A stretch of 64,000 nucleotides of DNA from Embleya scabrispora DSM 41855 (GCF_000372745.1 NZ_KB889672.1:1-64000), one strand, 5' to 3'; shown: positions 8,944 to 18,111, counted from the stretch's first letter. The notes: generated by a model from the sequence alone, not told the origin. Translations and numbers: made by a program.

Positions 8944-10146
8944 TCAGAAGCCGCGGCGCCGGCGCCGGACCTTGCGCACGATCGCGGCCGTGCCCACCAG
9001 GGCCACGGTCGCGCCCGCCGCACCGAGTGTGGTGGCGTCCTTGCGGCCGAGCCGGCGGGCCACCAGCGCATGCCGTCCGTCGACGTCCTCCAAGAGCACC
9101 GCGAAGGCCGCCTCGTTGGTCCACGCCGGACGCCAGCCCGCCGCGCGCAGCCGCTCGGAGGAGACCACCCAGCCGTGCATCGTGTACGCCAGGTCGCCCG
9201 CAGGGGCGGGGGTGATGCCCAGCCGGTGCAACCGTTCGGCGGTGCCCAGCGCCAGCGACGCGGGCAGCTCCATCCGGCGCATCCCGGACAGTTCCTCGAT
9301 CTCCTCCTGCTCCAGCCAGCCCTCCGAGCCGACGGTGACCACACCCTCGACTCGGCCCAGCGCGGCGAATTCGAGCGCGGAGGCGAGGTCGTCCAGGTGG
9401 CAGAACTGCCAGCGGGGCTGCCCGCCGGAGACCACCAGCAGGCGCGGCGCCTCGAAGTGCCGGGTCATCACGCTGTCCGCCTCGGGCCCGCCGACCAGGG
9501 TCGCCGGGCGCACCACGGTGACCTTGACGTGCGGGTGGGCGCGCGGGGTGCGCTCGGCCAGTTCCTCGATCTCCAGCAGGTCGCCGACCAGCGAGGCGTC
9601 CGCCGTCGCGCGCAGCGGCGCGTCCTCGGCGAGCGGTACGGCATTGTCCGGCAACGCTCCGTAGACCATCGCCGAGGTGCACAGCACGACCCGGGGCACC
9701 CGGGCCGCGGCGGCGGCGGTCAGCACGGTCTGGGTGCCGCGCACGTTGCGCGCGCCGCGGGCGCGGGCCTCGGAATCGAGCGACATGTCGAGCGCGAGGT
9801 GCACCACCACGTCCACGCCCTCCAGCCGACCGGCCAGCGCGGGATCGCGGACGTCCATGATCCGCCACTGTGCGCCGGGAATCTCGCCGCGCCGCTCGTC
9901 GATCGCGATCAGACGTTTCACCTGGTCGTTCGCGGCCAGAAGCGAGGCGACGCGATGACCGAGCCCGGCCGCGGCGCCGGTGACCGCGACGACCGGGCGC
10001 ACCTTGGGCACACTCTTGTCCGAGGGCTGGTCCGAGGCCGAGGCGTTGGGCTCCGGAGCGGTCTTTGAGGCATCGGTGCCGGTGCCATCGCTCGTGCTCT
10101 CCCGCCCGCTCCGCCCAGAGCGAACGCGTGGGGGCTGGGAACTCAC
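8944..10146 (-). CDS. SDR/NAD-dependent epimerase-like protein with C-terminal hydrophobic segment
   Basis: A 400-residue extended short-chain dehydrogenase/epimerase-like protein. Residues 1-50 are a disordered Ser/Glu/Pro-rich leader. The Rossmann motif is VTGAAAGLGHRV (about 55-66). An STSAMVYG-like sequence (LCTSAMVYGAL) stands where the family catalytic Ser/Tyr pair is expected. Near the C-terminus a hydrophobic stretch (TLGAAGATVALVGTAAIV) followed by RKVRRRRRG could anchor it to the membrane. Start GTG at 10146 follows GGAG by seven bases. Substrate is unknown. It is divergent from the DUF2342 gene. Confidence 0.82.
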   Translation of the reverse strand: MSSQPPRVRSGRSGRESTSDGTGTDASKTAPEPNASASDQPSDKSVPKVRPVVAVTGAAAGLGHRVASLLAANDQVKRLIAIDERRGEIPGAQWRIMDVRDPALAGRLEGVDVVVHLALDMSLDSEARARGARNVRGTQTVLTAAAAARVPRVVLCTSAMVYGALPDNAVPLAEDAPLRATADASLVGDLLEIEELAERTPRAHPHVKVTVVRPATLVGGPEADSVMTRHFEAPRLLVVSGGQPRWQFCHLDDLASALEFAALGRVEGVVTVGSEGWLEQEEIEELSGMRRMELPASLALGTAERLHRLGITPAPAGDLAYTMHGWVVSSERLRAAGWRPAWTNEAAFAVLLEDVDGRHALVARRLGRKDATTLGAAGATVALVGTAAIVRKVRRRRRGF

Positions 10147-10409
10147 TGGCGGTCTCCCGTGGTTAGTTTGGTACGAGCGGTTCGTCAAGAAAGGTACGCG
10201 CGACTGCTTGCCTTTCCTGTCAGTGTCCGCGATCCATCCTGCCGGAGGTGCTGTTGTGATCTTCACGCCAGGCGCGAATCGGCGCTCCTGCGGCGTTGCC
10301 TCCGGCCGGGACGGCGGGCAGGCCGAGCGAGACGAGGTAACCGTGAGTCAGCATCGAGTGGTCGGGCCCGAGGGCACCGCACACGTGGACAACGTAGAGG
10401 GGCCCAACC

Positions 10410-11855
10410 ATGGCTGACTTCCCCTTCGGCTTCGGAAAGCCCTCGGGCGACGACGATCCCAATCGCCCCGGCGGCGGTTCCGGTGGTTCGAATCCGGGTA
10501 ACCCGTTCGGCTTCGGCGCGGCGGGCGACCCCAACAATCCGTTCGGCGCGCTGTTCGGCCAAATGAACCAGGCCGATCTGGGCGCCGCGTTCCAGCAGCT
10601 GGGCAAGCTGCTGTCCTACGAGGGCGGCCCGGTCAACTGGGACCTGGCCCGGGACATCGCCCGGCAGACCGTGTCCCAGCAGGGCGACGCGTCGATCGGC
10701 GCGGTCGAGCGCGGGGGCGTCGAGGAGGCCGTGCGGCTGGCCGAGCTGTGGCTGGACGAGGCCACCTCGCTGCCCTCGGGCGTGAGCACAACCGCGGCCT
10801 GGAGTCGCTCCGAGTGGATCGAGGCGACGCTGCCGCAGTGGCGCGCGCTGGTCGAGCCGCTGGCGACCCGGGTGGTCGCGGCCATGGGCGAGATGATGCC
10901 CGAGGAGATGCAGAGCATGGCCGGGCCGCTGCTCGGCATGATGCGCGGCATGGGTGGCGCGATGTTCGGCGCCCAGGTCGGGCAGGCGCTGGGCGCGCTG
11001 GCCGGCGAGGTGGTCGGTTCGACCGACGTCGGGCTGCCGATCGGGCCCGCGGGCAAGGCCGCGCTGTTGCCCGCCAACCTGACCGCGTTCGGCGAGGGTC
11101 TGTCCCTGCCGCAGGACGAGGTCCGGCTGTATCTGGCCCTGCGCGAGGCGGCGCACCAGCGGCTGTTCGCGCACGTGCCGTGGCTGCGGCAACACCTGTT
11201 CGGCGCGGTCGAGGCGTACGCGCGGGGCATCAAGGTGGACATGAGCCGGCTGGAGGAGGCCGCGGGGCGGATCGACCCGAGCAACCCCGAGGCGCTCCAG
11301 GAAGCCTTCTCGCAGGGTTTGTTCGAGCCCGAGGAGACGCCGGAGCAAAAGACCGCGCTGTCCCGCCTGGAGACGGCGCTGGCGCTCGTGGAGGGCTGGG
11401 TGGACGCGGTCGTGCACAGCGCCGCCGAGCCCCGGCTGCCCTCGGCGGGCGCGCTGCGCGAGACGCTGCGTCGGCGGCGTGCGACCGGCGGCCCGGCCGA
11501 GCAGACGTTCGCCACGCTGGTCGGCCTGGAGCTGCGCCCGCGCCGGCTGCGCGACGCGGCGCGCCTGTGGGCCTCGCTCGCGGACGCGCGCGGGGTCGAC
11601 GGCCGGGACGCGGTGTGGCAGCACCCCGACCTGCTGCCGACCGCCGACGACCTGGACGACCCGGACGGCTTCGTGCACCACGCCGAGCTGGACCTGTCCG
11701 GTCTCGACGCCGAGCTGGACGCGGACCTGGACGAGCTGGAGACGACCGGCGACAAGCCGAGCGGCGAGAAGCCGACGGGTGACAAGCCGGCCGACGAGCC
11801 CGGCCGCGGCGACGAGCCGGAGGGCCGGGACGGCGGGAAGGGACCCGACGCGTGA
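10410..11855 (+). CDS. DUF2342 family zinc-dependent metalloprotease-like protein
   Basis: A 481-residue protein of the actinobacterial DUF2342 family, annotated as zinc-dependent metalloprotease. The N-terminus is Gly/Pro/Asn-rich. The core contains the methionine-rich MGEMMPEEMQ and MMRGMGGAMFGAQ segments and the family motif REAAHQRLF near residue 250, a degenerate form of HExxH. The C-terminal 70 residues are acidic and repetitive (GDKPSGEKPTGDKP), probably disordered. Proteolytic activity is inferred only from the family, and the degenerate zinc motif is a reason for caution. Its stop overlaps the NUDIX start by four bases. Confidence 0.85.
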   Translation: MADFPFGFGKPSGDDDPNRPGGGSGGSNPGNPFGFGAAGDPNNPFGALFGQMNQADLGAAFQQLGKLLSYEGGPVNWDLARDIARQTVSQQGDASIGAVERGGVEEAVRLAELWLDEATSLPSGVSTTAAWSRSEWIEATLPQWRALVEPLATRVVAAMGEMMPEEMQSMAGPLLGMMRGMGGAMFGAQVGQALGALAGEVVGSTDVGLPIGPAGKAALLPANLTAFGEGLSLPQDEVRLYLALREAAHQRLFAHVPWLRQHLFGAVEAYARGIKVDMSRLEEAAGRIDPSNPEALQEAFSQGLFEPEETPEQKTALSRLETALALVEGWVDAVVHSAAEPRLPSAGALRETLRRRRATGGPAEQTFATLVGLELRPRRLRDAARLWASLADARGVDGRDAVWQHPDLLPTADDLDDPDGFVHHAELDLSGLDAELDADLDELETTGDKPSGEKPTGDKPADEPGRGDEPEGRDGGKGPDA

Positions 11856-12382
11856 GCCTGCGGCTCGACGCGGTCGACATGCTGTCGAAGTGGGAGGCGC
11901 CCGACGACCGGGCGGACCGGCTGCGTCGGGCCTATCTGACGCACCTGGCCGCGCACGAGGACGGCATGCTCAAGGCGTGTCCGCAGGCACACGTGACGGC
12001 GAGCGCGGTGATCGTGGACGCGGCCCGGGAGCGGGTGCTGCTGACGCTGCACGCGAAGATCCGCAAGTGGTTGCAGACCGGCGGCCACTGCGAGCCGGTG
12101 GACCGCACGCCGGCCGAGGCGGCGCTGCGCGAGGCGCGCGAGGAGTCCGGGATCACCGGCCTGACCCTGCTCGCCGGCGGCGCGCCGGTGGGCCTGGATC
12201 GGCATCACACGCCGTGCGCGCTGCACCTGGACGTGCAGTACGTCGCGCTGGCCCCGCCCGGCTCGACCGTGCTGATCAGCGAGGAGTCGCTGGACCTGCG
12301 ATGGTTCGCGTTCGACGCGCTGCCCACCGAGACGGACGACTCGGTCCGGGCACTGGTGGCCCGGGCCCGCGCGGTGCGCTGA
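11852..12382 (+). CDS. NUDIX hydrolase
   Basis: A 176-residue NUDIX protein. The Nudix box runs from GGHCEPVDRTP to REAREESGI. The first acidic position of the usual GX5E motif is an aspartate here. The REXXEE metal ligands are intact. GTG start at 11852 overlaps the previous stop (GTGA), so it is translationally coupled to the DUF2342 gene. A perfect terminator follows. Substrate cannot be told from sequence. Confidence 0.88.
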   Translation: MSLRLDAVDMLSKWEAPDDRADRLRRAYLTHLAAHEDGMLKACPQAHVTASAVIVDAARERVLLTLHAKIRKWLQTGGHCEPVDRTPAEAALREAREESGITGLTLLAGGAPVGLDRHHTPCALHLDVQYVALAPPGSTVLISEESLDLRWFAFDALPTETDDSVRALVARARAVR

Positions 12383-12410
12383 GCGCGGCGACACCACGAC
12401 CGGCACCACG

Positions 12411-12445
12411 AGGGGCGCCCGACCGATCGCCGGTCGGGCGCCCCT
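12411..12445. terminator. Bidirectional terminator between NUDIX and AIM24 genes
   Basis: A perfect 14-bp stem (aggggcgcccgacc / ggtcgggcgcccct) with a 7-nt loop lies between convergent genes ending at 12382 (+) and 12466 (-). Confidence 0.8.
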
Positions 12446-12465
12446 GGGCGGTGTGCGGCTGCCGA

Positions 12466-13221
12466 CTACTGGCCCCAGGTGTTGCCCCGGACGCCGCCGT
12501 CCTGCCCCAGGCCCCGGTTGGCCAGGTAACCGCCGGCCGAGATGAACTCGGCGGGCGGCAACATCTCGCTGGGCTGGACCACGACGTAGCCCTCACCCAT
12601 GAAGGCCATGTTCCAGCCCTCGCCGGTGCCCCGGCGGCGCCGGTAGATCCGCGCCGAGTTGGTCTGCGCCTGCATGCTGATCGACAGCCGGGTGCTCCAC
12701 GCGATCACCGCGTCGGCGTCCGCGAACACCTCGGCGCCGTGGGTGACCCGCATGATCAGCGGCTTGCCGGAGGTCATCAGCGCGATCTTGCCGTTGCCGC
12801 TGATGTCCAGGTTGTAGGAACCGGCACCGGCGACCGACTGCGCGCTCTCGATCGCGACCACGTTCCAGCTGAGCGTGCTGTCCAGGGCCAGGACGTACTG
12901 CCCGTCCACGGTCAGGCCCTCGAAGTCGAGGTCGAGCACGTGGATCGACTGGGCCATGTTGGCCAGCCACATGGTGCCCGTGCCGTGGGCACGCATCAGG
13001 TTGAGCTGTTCGCCGGTGGCCGCGGCGGCCTGCTGCTCGGCGCCGGAGCGCATGTTTCCGTCGAAGTCGATCGCGCCCTGGTAGGCGACCATCGAGCCGA
13101 CCCGGGCCAGGCAGTGGTCCGGCAGTCCGTTGCCGAGCTGCACCTTGAGCATGTGCGCGTTCTGCAGACTGAACCGCTCGGGCGTCTGCACGGGTGCGTG
13201 ACCGAAAAGCGAGCTTTGCAT
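12466..13221 (-). CDS. AIM24 family protein (third of a cluster)
   Basis: A 251-residue beta-rich AIM24 domain protein, with the typical MVAYQGAIDF, GNGKIALMTSGKP and GEGYVVVQPSEMLPP segments. AIM24 proteins are named after a yeast mitochondrial biogenesis factor. In streptomycetes they occur as multi-copy clusters of unknown function, often with TerD-like proteins. An AGGAGG site precedes the ATG by six bases. It is the last of three consecutive AIM24-containing genes (from 15737 leftwards), separated from the previous one by 22 bases. No export signal is seen. Confidence 0.88.
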   Translation of the reverse strand: MQSSLFGHAPVQTPERFSLQNAHMLKVQLGNGLPDHCLARVGSMVAYQGAIDFDGNMRSGAEQQAAAATGEQLNLMRAHGTGTMWLANMAQSIHVLDLDFEGLTVDGQYVLALDSTLSWNVVAIESAQSVAGAGSYNLDISGNGKIALMTSGKPLIMRVTHGAEVFADADAVIAWSTRLSISMQAQTNSARIYRRRRGTGEGWNMAFMGEGYVVVQPSEMLPPAEFISAGGYLANRGLGQDGGVRGNTWGQ

Positions 13222-13243
13222 GGTATTCCTCCTTCGCTCGCGG

Positions 13244-13930
13244 TCAGCCGCGCACGTGGAAACGGTCGGTGGCGTCCTCGGCCGGCTGCACGACGACGAA
13301 GCCGTTGCCCTTGAAGGACACCTGCATCGCCTCGCCGGAGCCGCGCCCCACGATGCCGCCGAGCCGCATCGAGCGCTTGGTGCCGACCTTGAGGCTGGTG
13401 CTCCAGGCGACCAGCGCGTCCGGGTCGACGTAGGTCTCACGTTCGGACGGGTTGAGCACGACCGGCGTGCCGCGGGTGGTGATCGCCACCCAGCCCTGGC
13501 CGGACAGTTCCATGTTGAACAGGCCGTTGCCGCTGAACTTCGCGGTGACCCCGCTCACCATCTTGATCCGGTGTTCCAGGTTCTCGTCGAACGCCAGGAT
13601 GTTGCTCGCGTTGACCGACAGCCCCTCCCCCGGGTTGAGCTGCATGATGGCCACGTCCGCGCCGTAGTCGGCGAAGTACACGTCGCCCTGGCCGGTGCAG
13701 CTCATCAAATGCATGCGCTCGCCGGTGATGCCGCTGGTCACCCGGCGCTGCGCGCCCTGGCCGTGACCGGCGAACCGGATGTAGCCCTCGTAGGCGATCA
13801 TCGCGCCCTGCTTGGCCAACACGCCGGGCGCGCCGGGCTGGATGTTGACCCGACAGATCTTGTTGCCGTGCGCGCTCATCCGAGCCTGAGGGGCGGTCTG
13901 CCCGTACGCGGCGATCAGTTGCTGATCCAT
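13244..13930 (-). CDS. AIM24 family protein (second of a cluster)
   Basis: A 228-residue AIM24 domain protein, paralogous to its two neighbours. Shared landmarks are GAMIAYEGYIRF, GEGLSVNASNILAFDENL, LSGQGWVAITTRGTPVVL and GNGFVVVQPAED. The ATG at 13930 lies seven bases past the stop of the TerD-AIM24 fusion, indicating one operon. Function unknown. The three copies have diverged enough that a simple recent duplication is unlikely. Confidence 0.88.
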   Translation of the reverse strand: MDQQLIAAYGQTAPQARMSAHGNKICRVNIQPGAPGVLAKQGAMIAYEGYIRFAGHGQGAQRRVTSGITGERMHLMSCTGQGDVYFADYGADVAIMQLNPGEGLSVNASNILAFDENLEHRIKMVSGVTAKFSGNGLFNMELSGQGWVAITTRGTPVVLNPSERETYVDPDALVAWSTSLKVGTKRSMRLGGIVGRGSGEAMQVSFKGNGFVVVQPAEDATDRFHVRG

Positions 13931-13937
13931 GTTCCCC

Positions 13938-15737
13938 TCACACCTCGTAGGGCTGGACGACGATGAAGTTGTTGCTGCCCGGCGGGCAGCGGAACTGCAG
14001 GTTGACCGTCTCGCCGCTGTGCCCGGGGAAGGCGGTCCGGCGCAGCCGCATCTGGGTCGTGGTGGAGACGTCCATGTCGGTCCACGCCACGATCGCGTTG
14101 CTGTCCGCGAAGGTCGGCCCCTGGACCGGGAGCACCAGCGGAATGCCCTGGGTCTTGACCACCACCGTGCCCTGACCGCTGAAGGTCTGCGCGAACAGCG
14201 CGCCGCCGGGGATGCCCACACCCTCGACCCGGGCCGGCTCGATGGTCAGGCCCTCGTCGAAGGCGAGCACGTTGGCCACGTTGACGAACAGCTTGTTGCC
14301 CTGGAGTTCGACCAGGTGCAGGTGGGCCGCGTCCTCGGCGAAGAACACCTCGCCGTTGCCCTCGCAGCGCATCAGTTCGAGCGACTGGCCGGTCTGCCGG
14401 TTGTCGTACCGGCTGCGCAGGCTCTGTCCCTGGAACTTGAACTTCACGTCGCCCTGGTAGGCCACCATCACGCCCTGGCGGGCGATCACCTTGCCGCCGG
14501 ATACGTCGACCCGGACCATCTTGGCGTTCTGCTGGGCCCAGCGACCGCCGGCGGGCACCTCGCGGTACTGCTCGATGCCGTACTGGAAGGCCGGCTCGGG
14601 CGAGGCGATGCCCACTCCCTGCATGCCGGGCGGCGGGCCCTGCATGCCGGGCGGCGGTCCGGGCGGGCCGCCGGGCACCGGCATCTGGAGCGTGGGCTGC
14701 ATCTGGCCGGGCCCGCCCGCTCCCGGATAGCCGCCGGGGCCGGGCGGCGGCGGGTAGCCGCCGGGCTGACCCATGCCGGGCGGTGCGGGCGGCGCCATGT
14801 GGCCCTGGTGCGGCGTCTGGTTCGGGTAGCCGCCGGGGCCGGGCGGGCCGGGCGGCGGCGGGTAGCCTCCCGGCGCGCCGTGCGGCGGCGTGCCCGGGTG
14901 CTGGTTGTACTGCGGCGGGCCGGGCGGCGGCGGATACCCGCCGGGGGCGCCGTGCGGCGGTGTGCCGGGCTGGTTGTACTGCGGCGGGCCGGGCGGCGGG
15001 CCGCCATGGCCCGGCATCGCGCCGACCGGCTGGGGCGCGCCGGGCGGCGGGCCGAAGTGGGGGGTGGGAGCGGGCGGCGGCGGACCGCCTCCGGGCGGGC
15101 CGAACGAGGGTGCGGGCTGCTGCGGCGGCATCCCGCCGCCGCCCGGTGGGGCGAATCCGGGGGCGGCGCCGGAGGGCACCTGGTCCGGCTTGGGCGCCTC
15201 GTCCGGCTCGTCCTCGGCGACCTCGCCGCCGAAGTTCTCCAAGAGCGCGCGCAACCCGCCGTCGAAGCCCTGTCCGACGGCGGAGAAGCGCCAGACGTCC
15301 TTCTTGTAGATGTCCGCGATCATCACGGCACGCTCGGTGCTGAATTCGCGCCCGGTGAACGAGTAGCGCGCGACCTCCTGGCCGCCCGCGACTATCCGCA
15401 GGTAGCCGGAGGCGACCTGGGACATCACGCCGTCGCCGTCCACGGTCGCGGTGAACGCGAGCTTGTTGACGTTCGGCGGGACCCGGTCGAGCGTCACCCG
15501 GAAGGACTCGGTGTCACCGGCCTGCGCGCCCAGGAGCTGGATCGACTCCTCGGGCGACTTGGGCTGGTTGAAGAAGATGAAGTACCGATCGTCGGACAGC
15601 CGTTCGCCCGCGTCCAACCCGAAGCACGCGATGTCGAACGTCAGCCCGGGGCTGTCCAACTGCACCCCGACATACAGATCGGTCCCCGCGGTCAGGTCGG
15701 ACAGCTTCGACTTCTGTCCCTTCCTGAACTCGACCAC
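13938..15737 (-). CDS. TerD-AIM24 fusion protein with Pro/Gly-rich linker
   Basis: A 599-residue two-domain protein. Residues 1-175 are a TerD/CABP domain (calcium-binding, tellurite and stress-resistance family), with LDAGERLSDDRYFIFFNQ and the MIADIYKKDVWRFSAVGQGFDGGLRAL end. Residues 176-385 are a low-complexity linker of Pro, Gly, Gln and Tyr with internal repeats such as GGYPPPPGPPQYNQ. Residues 400-599 are an AIM24 domain ending NNFIVVQPYEV. The GTG start at 15737 has a GGGAG site seven bases upstream. It is the first gene of the three-gene AIM24 operon. The fusion links TerD and AIM24 functions physically. Biochemical role unknown. Confidence 0.9.
   Translation of the reverse strand: MVEFRKGQKSKLSDLTAGTDLYVGVQLDSPGLTFDIACFGLDAGERLSDDRYFIFFNQPKSPEESIQLLGAQAGDTESFRVTLDRVPPNVNKLAFTATVDGDGVMSQVASGYLRIVAGGQEVARYSFTGREFSTERAVMIADIYKKDVWRFSAVGQGFDGGLRALLENFGGEVAEDEPDEAPKPDQVPSGAAPGFAPPGGGGMPPQQPAPSFGPPGGGPPPPAPTPHFGPPPGAPQPVGAMPGHGGPPPGPPQYNQPGTPPHGAPGGYPPPPGPPQYNQHPGTPPHGAPGGYPPPPGPPGPGGYPNQTPHQGHMAPPAPPGMGQPGGYPPPPGPGGYPGAGGPGQMQPTLQMPVPGGPPGPPPGMQGPPPGMQGVGIASPEPAFQYGIEQYREVPAGGRWAQQNAKMVRVDVSGGKVIARQGVMVAYQGDVKFKFQGQSLRSRYDNRQTGQSLELMRCEGNGEVFFAEDAAHLHLVELQGNKLFVNVANVLAFDEGLTIEPARVEGVGIPGGALFAQTFSGQGTVVVKTQGIPLVLPVQGPTFADSNAIVAWTDMDVSTTTQMRLRRTAFPGHSGETVNLQFRCPPGSNNFIVVQPYEV
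14851..14991. repeat. Two imperfect ~70-bp repeats inside the TerD-AIM24 linker
   Basis: Two consecutive, highly similar ~70-bp units (about 14851-14921 and 14922-14991) encode repeats of the linker motif GTPPHGAPGGYPPPPGPPQYNQ-like. Such repeats expand and contract by slippage, so linker length may vary between strains. Confidence 0.7.
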
Positions 15738-15977
15738 TGTGTGGCTCCCTTCCCCGCTTCTCCGCCACCGGCGGTGCGGGCGCCCACCACCTGGGTCCCC
15801 GCCGCGCTCGGCACGCTACAACATCGGATCCGCCCCGGTCCGGGTACGGCACAACGCTCGACGGCGCTCTCGTAGCGCCGACGAGCGATTCCCCACGACC
15901 GGTTCCCGGCTGCGTACGCGCCTCACGCTATACGCCCGAATCCGGCACCGCGACGACTCCCGAGAGCCGGATCCGGG

Positions 15978-16685
15978 TCAGCCGCGCGGCTTGCGACCGG
16001 TGCGATCGCGCGTAGTTCCGGCGCGCGTACCGTCCGCAGCGGCGGTGCCCTTTCGGGCTCCGCGGGTGGCCGGTGCGGGGCCTCGGCCGCGAGGGGTCGG
16101 CGCCGGTTCCGACTGCACCGCCTCCGGGGTGTCGGCCGCGGTTTCCACATCGTCCTTGTCGTCGCTCATCGCCAGGCCGCTCGCGGTCGCGACACCCTCC
16201 AGATATCCCCGCGCGCGTTCGGTGCGCGGATATGCGGCAAGCAGGGTCCAAAAGCGCGGCCCGTGACCGGGCACCAGCAAATGCGCGAGTTCGTGCAGCA
16301 ATACATAGTCGACGACATACGTCGGCATGCCGCGCAGCCGGGTGGAGAGTCGAATCGTGCCGTCGATCGGCGTGCACGAACCCCAGCGGGTGTTCTGGTT
16401 GCCCACCCAGCGCACGCTCGCCGGCTGCGCGCGTGCGTCCAGGTAGCGGGCGGAGAGCTCCCGGGCCCGGACCGCGAGGTCCTCGTCGCTGGGCCGCCGG
16501 CGGCGCTCCTGGGCGGCCAGTCGCTCCAGCATCACGCCGACCCAGCGTTTCTCCTCGGTCTGCGTCATCCGGCCGGGGAGCAGGACCACGGTCCGATCCC
16601 CGTCTCGATAGGCCGACACCGTTCGTTTCCGTCGGGCGCTGCGACGCACCTCGACGGCACCCTGATAGGGGGCCCCGGACAGCAT
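15978..16685 (-). CDS. YgjP/WLM-like M48 metallopeptidase
   Basis: A 235-residue putative zinc metallopeptidase of the YgjP (DUF45) family. Landmarks are an N-terminal RRSARRKRTVSAYRDGDRTVVLLP strand region, NQNTRWGSCTP (about 108-118) and the metal-binding HELAHLLVPGHG motif near residue 145. A downstream ERARGY segment follows. The last 60 residues are basic, Pro/Ala/Arg-rich and probably disordered. Start ATG at 16685 is uncertain; in-frame GTG codons lie upstream. Substrates of this family are mostly unknown. It is divergent from the ThiF-like gene across an AT-rich region. Confidence 0.85.
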   Translation of the reverse strand: MLSGAPYQGAVEVRRSARRKRTVSAYRDGDRTVVLLPGRMTQTEEKRWVGVMLERLAAQERRRRPSDEDLAVRARELSARYLDARAQPASVRWVGNQNTRWGSCTPIDGTIRLSTRLRGMPTYVVDYVLLHELAHLLVPGHGPRFWTLLAAYPRTERARGYLEGVATASGLAMSDDKDDVETAADTPEAVQSEPAPTPRGRGPAPATRGARKGTAAADGTRAGTTRDRTGRKPRG

Positions 16686-17004
16686 GTCGTGTCCGGCCCC
16701 GGGATCCGCGACCACAACCAGGACGTTAACCGACCGCACCGACAGGGCGCCCCCGCTTCGGGCCGGTCGGGGATATTCGCCGCCGCCGTTCTCATGCCGC
16801 AGCGCGGGCATAAGCACTATTCGTTCGATAACCCCCATTCCATTCTTCTCGGCCTAATATTTCCAAATAGCATATTCATACGCCACCTGTGGACGAGGGA
16901 ATACCCGACGATCCGCGGCCGGGCACGCTGGAGCCGGCCGAGCCGTTCCCGCGGATCTCGGTCGCCGTTCCCGTTCCCGGTGTACCGCTCCTCGGAGGCC
17001 ACCC
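16686..17004. other. Divergent promoter region with AT-rich patch
   Basis: A 319-base gap between divergent genes. Around 16845-16885 the base composition shifts sharply to A+T (cctaatatttccaaatagc), unusual for this chromosome. It probably contains the promoters of the M48 peptidase (-) and the ThiF-like/AarF pair (+). I cannot fix -10/-35 hexamers with confidence. Confidence 0.4.
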
Positions 17005-18111
17005 ATGCGCCCGCTCCTCAAGCCCGCCCTGCGTCGGTTGTGGCGCGATCGGCAGACCCTGCAGTTGGGCCTGGATCCGCACCGGGCGGTGCTGCTCGGC
17101 GGGCTGGACCCGACCACGACGCGCTTCGTCGAGCAGTTGGACGGCACCCGCGATCTGGACCGGACCTGGGAGCTGGCCGAACGGGTGGGGCTGGGCCGCG
17201 CGCACGCCGAGGCGGTGCTCGACCTGTTGGCCCGCGAGGGGGTCCTGGAGGACGCCTCCGGGCGGCCCACCCCGGTGCCCGCGCTGCCCCGCGAGCGGGC
17301 CCGGCTGGGTCCCGACCTGACCTCGCTCGCCCTGGTGCACGGCAGCGGCGACGCGGGTCTGGCCGCGCTGGAGCGACGAGCCCGGGCAGTGGTGGCGGTA
17401 CACGGTGCCGGCCGGGTGGGCGCGGCGGTGGCCGGCCTGCTCGCCGCCGCCGGGGTGGGCCACGTGGTACCCGCGGACCGTCGGCCGGTGCGCCCGGGCG
17501 ACGCGGGACCGGTGGCGTTCGGCTGGGACGAGGAGCGCCCGCGCCGGGAGACCACGGTGCGGGCCGCGCTGCGCCGGCTGGCTCCGGGGGTGCGATGTGC
17601 GCTGCCCGCCGGGCGCGGTACTCCCGACGTCGCGGTGCTCGTACCGGAGGGCCGCCCCGATCCGGCGCCGGGCGCCCGGCTGGTCCGCCAGAAGGTGCCG
17701 CATCTGTACGCGGACATCCGTGAGACGACCGGGGTGATCGGACCCTTCGTGCTGGTGGGGCGGTCGGCGTGCGGGCGCTGCCTGGATCTGACCCGCAGCG
17801 ACCGCGATCCCGGCTGGCCGAGGCTGCTCGCCCAACTGGCGGCGGCGCCCGCGCCCGGCGACGCCCCGTGCGACGTGGTACTCGCCACCGAGGTCGCCGC
17901 CCGGGCCGCCCTGCAGGTGCTCACCTTCCTCGACGGCGCGCTGCCCACGACCGTGGACGGCACGGTGGAGATCGAGCTGCCGGACGGCCTGACCCGGCGC
18001 CGGAGCTGGTCACCGCATGCCCGGTGCGACTGCCGGGCCACCCGCCCGGCGCAAGAGGTGGGGCCCATCACACATGCCGGGGCGCCGAGTCGGACACAAT
18101 GGTTCGCGTGA
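17005..18111 (+). CDS. ThiF/E1-like protein with N-terminal winged-helix-like region
   Basis: A 368-residue protein resembling the ocin-ThiF-like/cyclodehydratase partner family. The N-terminal ~85 residues look like a small winged-helix domain of the type that binds RiPP leader peptides (LDRTWELAERVGLGRAHAEAVLDLL). A Rossmann-like segment follows (VVAVHGAGRVGAAVAGLLAAAGVG). The C-terminal part carries a C-x2-C pair (SACGRCLDL) and later CDC, candidates for a zinc site. I do not see a full adenylation motif, so enzymatic activity is doubtful. A GGAGG site lies six bases before the ATG. Its stop overlaps the AarF start by four bases, so the two are coupled. No peptide precursor is recognisable beside it. 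Confidence 0.7.
   Translation: MRPLLKPALRRLWRDRQTLQLGLDPHRAVLLGGLDPTTTRFVEQLDGTRDLDRTWELAERVGLGRAHAEAVLDLLAREGVLEDASGRPTPVPALPRERARLGPDLTSLALVHGSGDAGLAALERRARAVVAVHGAGRVGAAVAGLLAAAGVGHVVPADRRPVRPGDAGPVAFGWDEERPRRETTVRAALRRLAPGVRCALPAGRGTPDVAVLVPEGRPDPAPGARLVRQKVPHLYADIRETTGVIGPFVLVGRSACGRCLDLTRSDRDPGWPRLLAQLAAAPAPGDAPCDVVLATEVAARAALQVLTFLDGALPTTVDGTVEIELPDGLTRRRSWSPHARCDCRATRPAQEVGPITHAGAPSRTQWFA

Noticed and set aside
14600..15170. GC-rich repeats that look like a repeat array
   Set aside because: They are in-frame codon repeats of the Pro/Gly linker in the TerD-AIM24 gene. Units are not regular enough and there are no spacers, so not a CRISPR.
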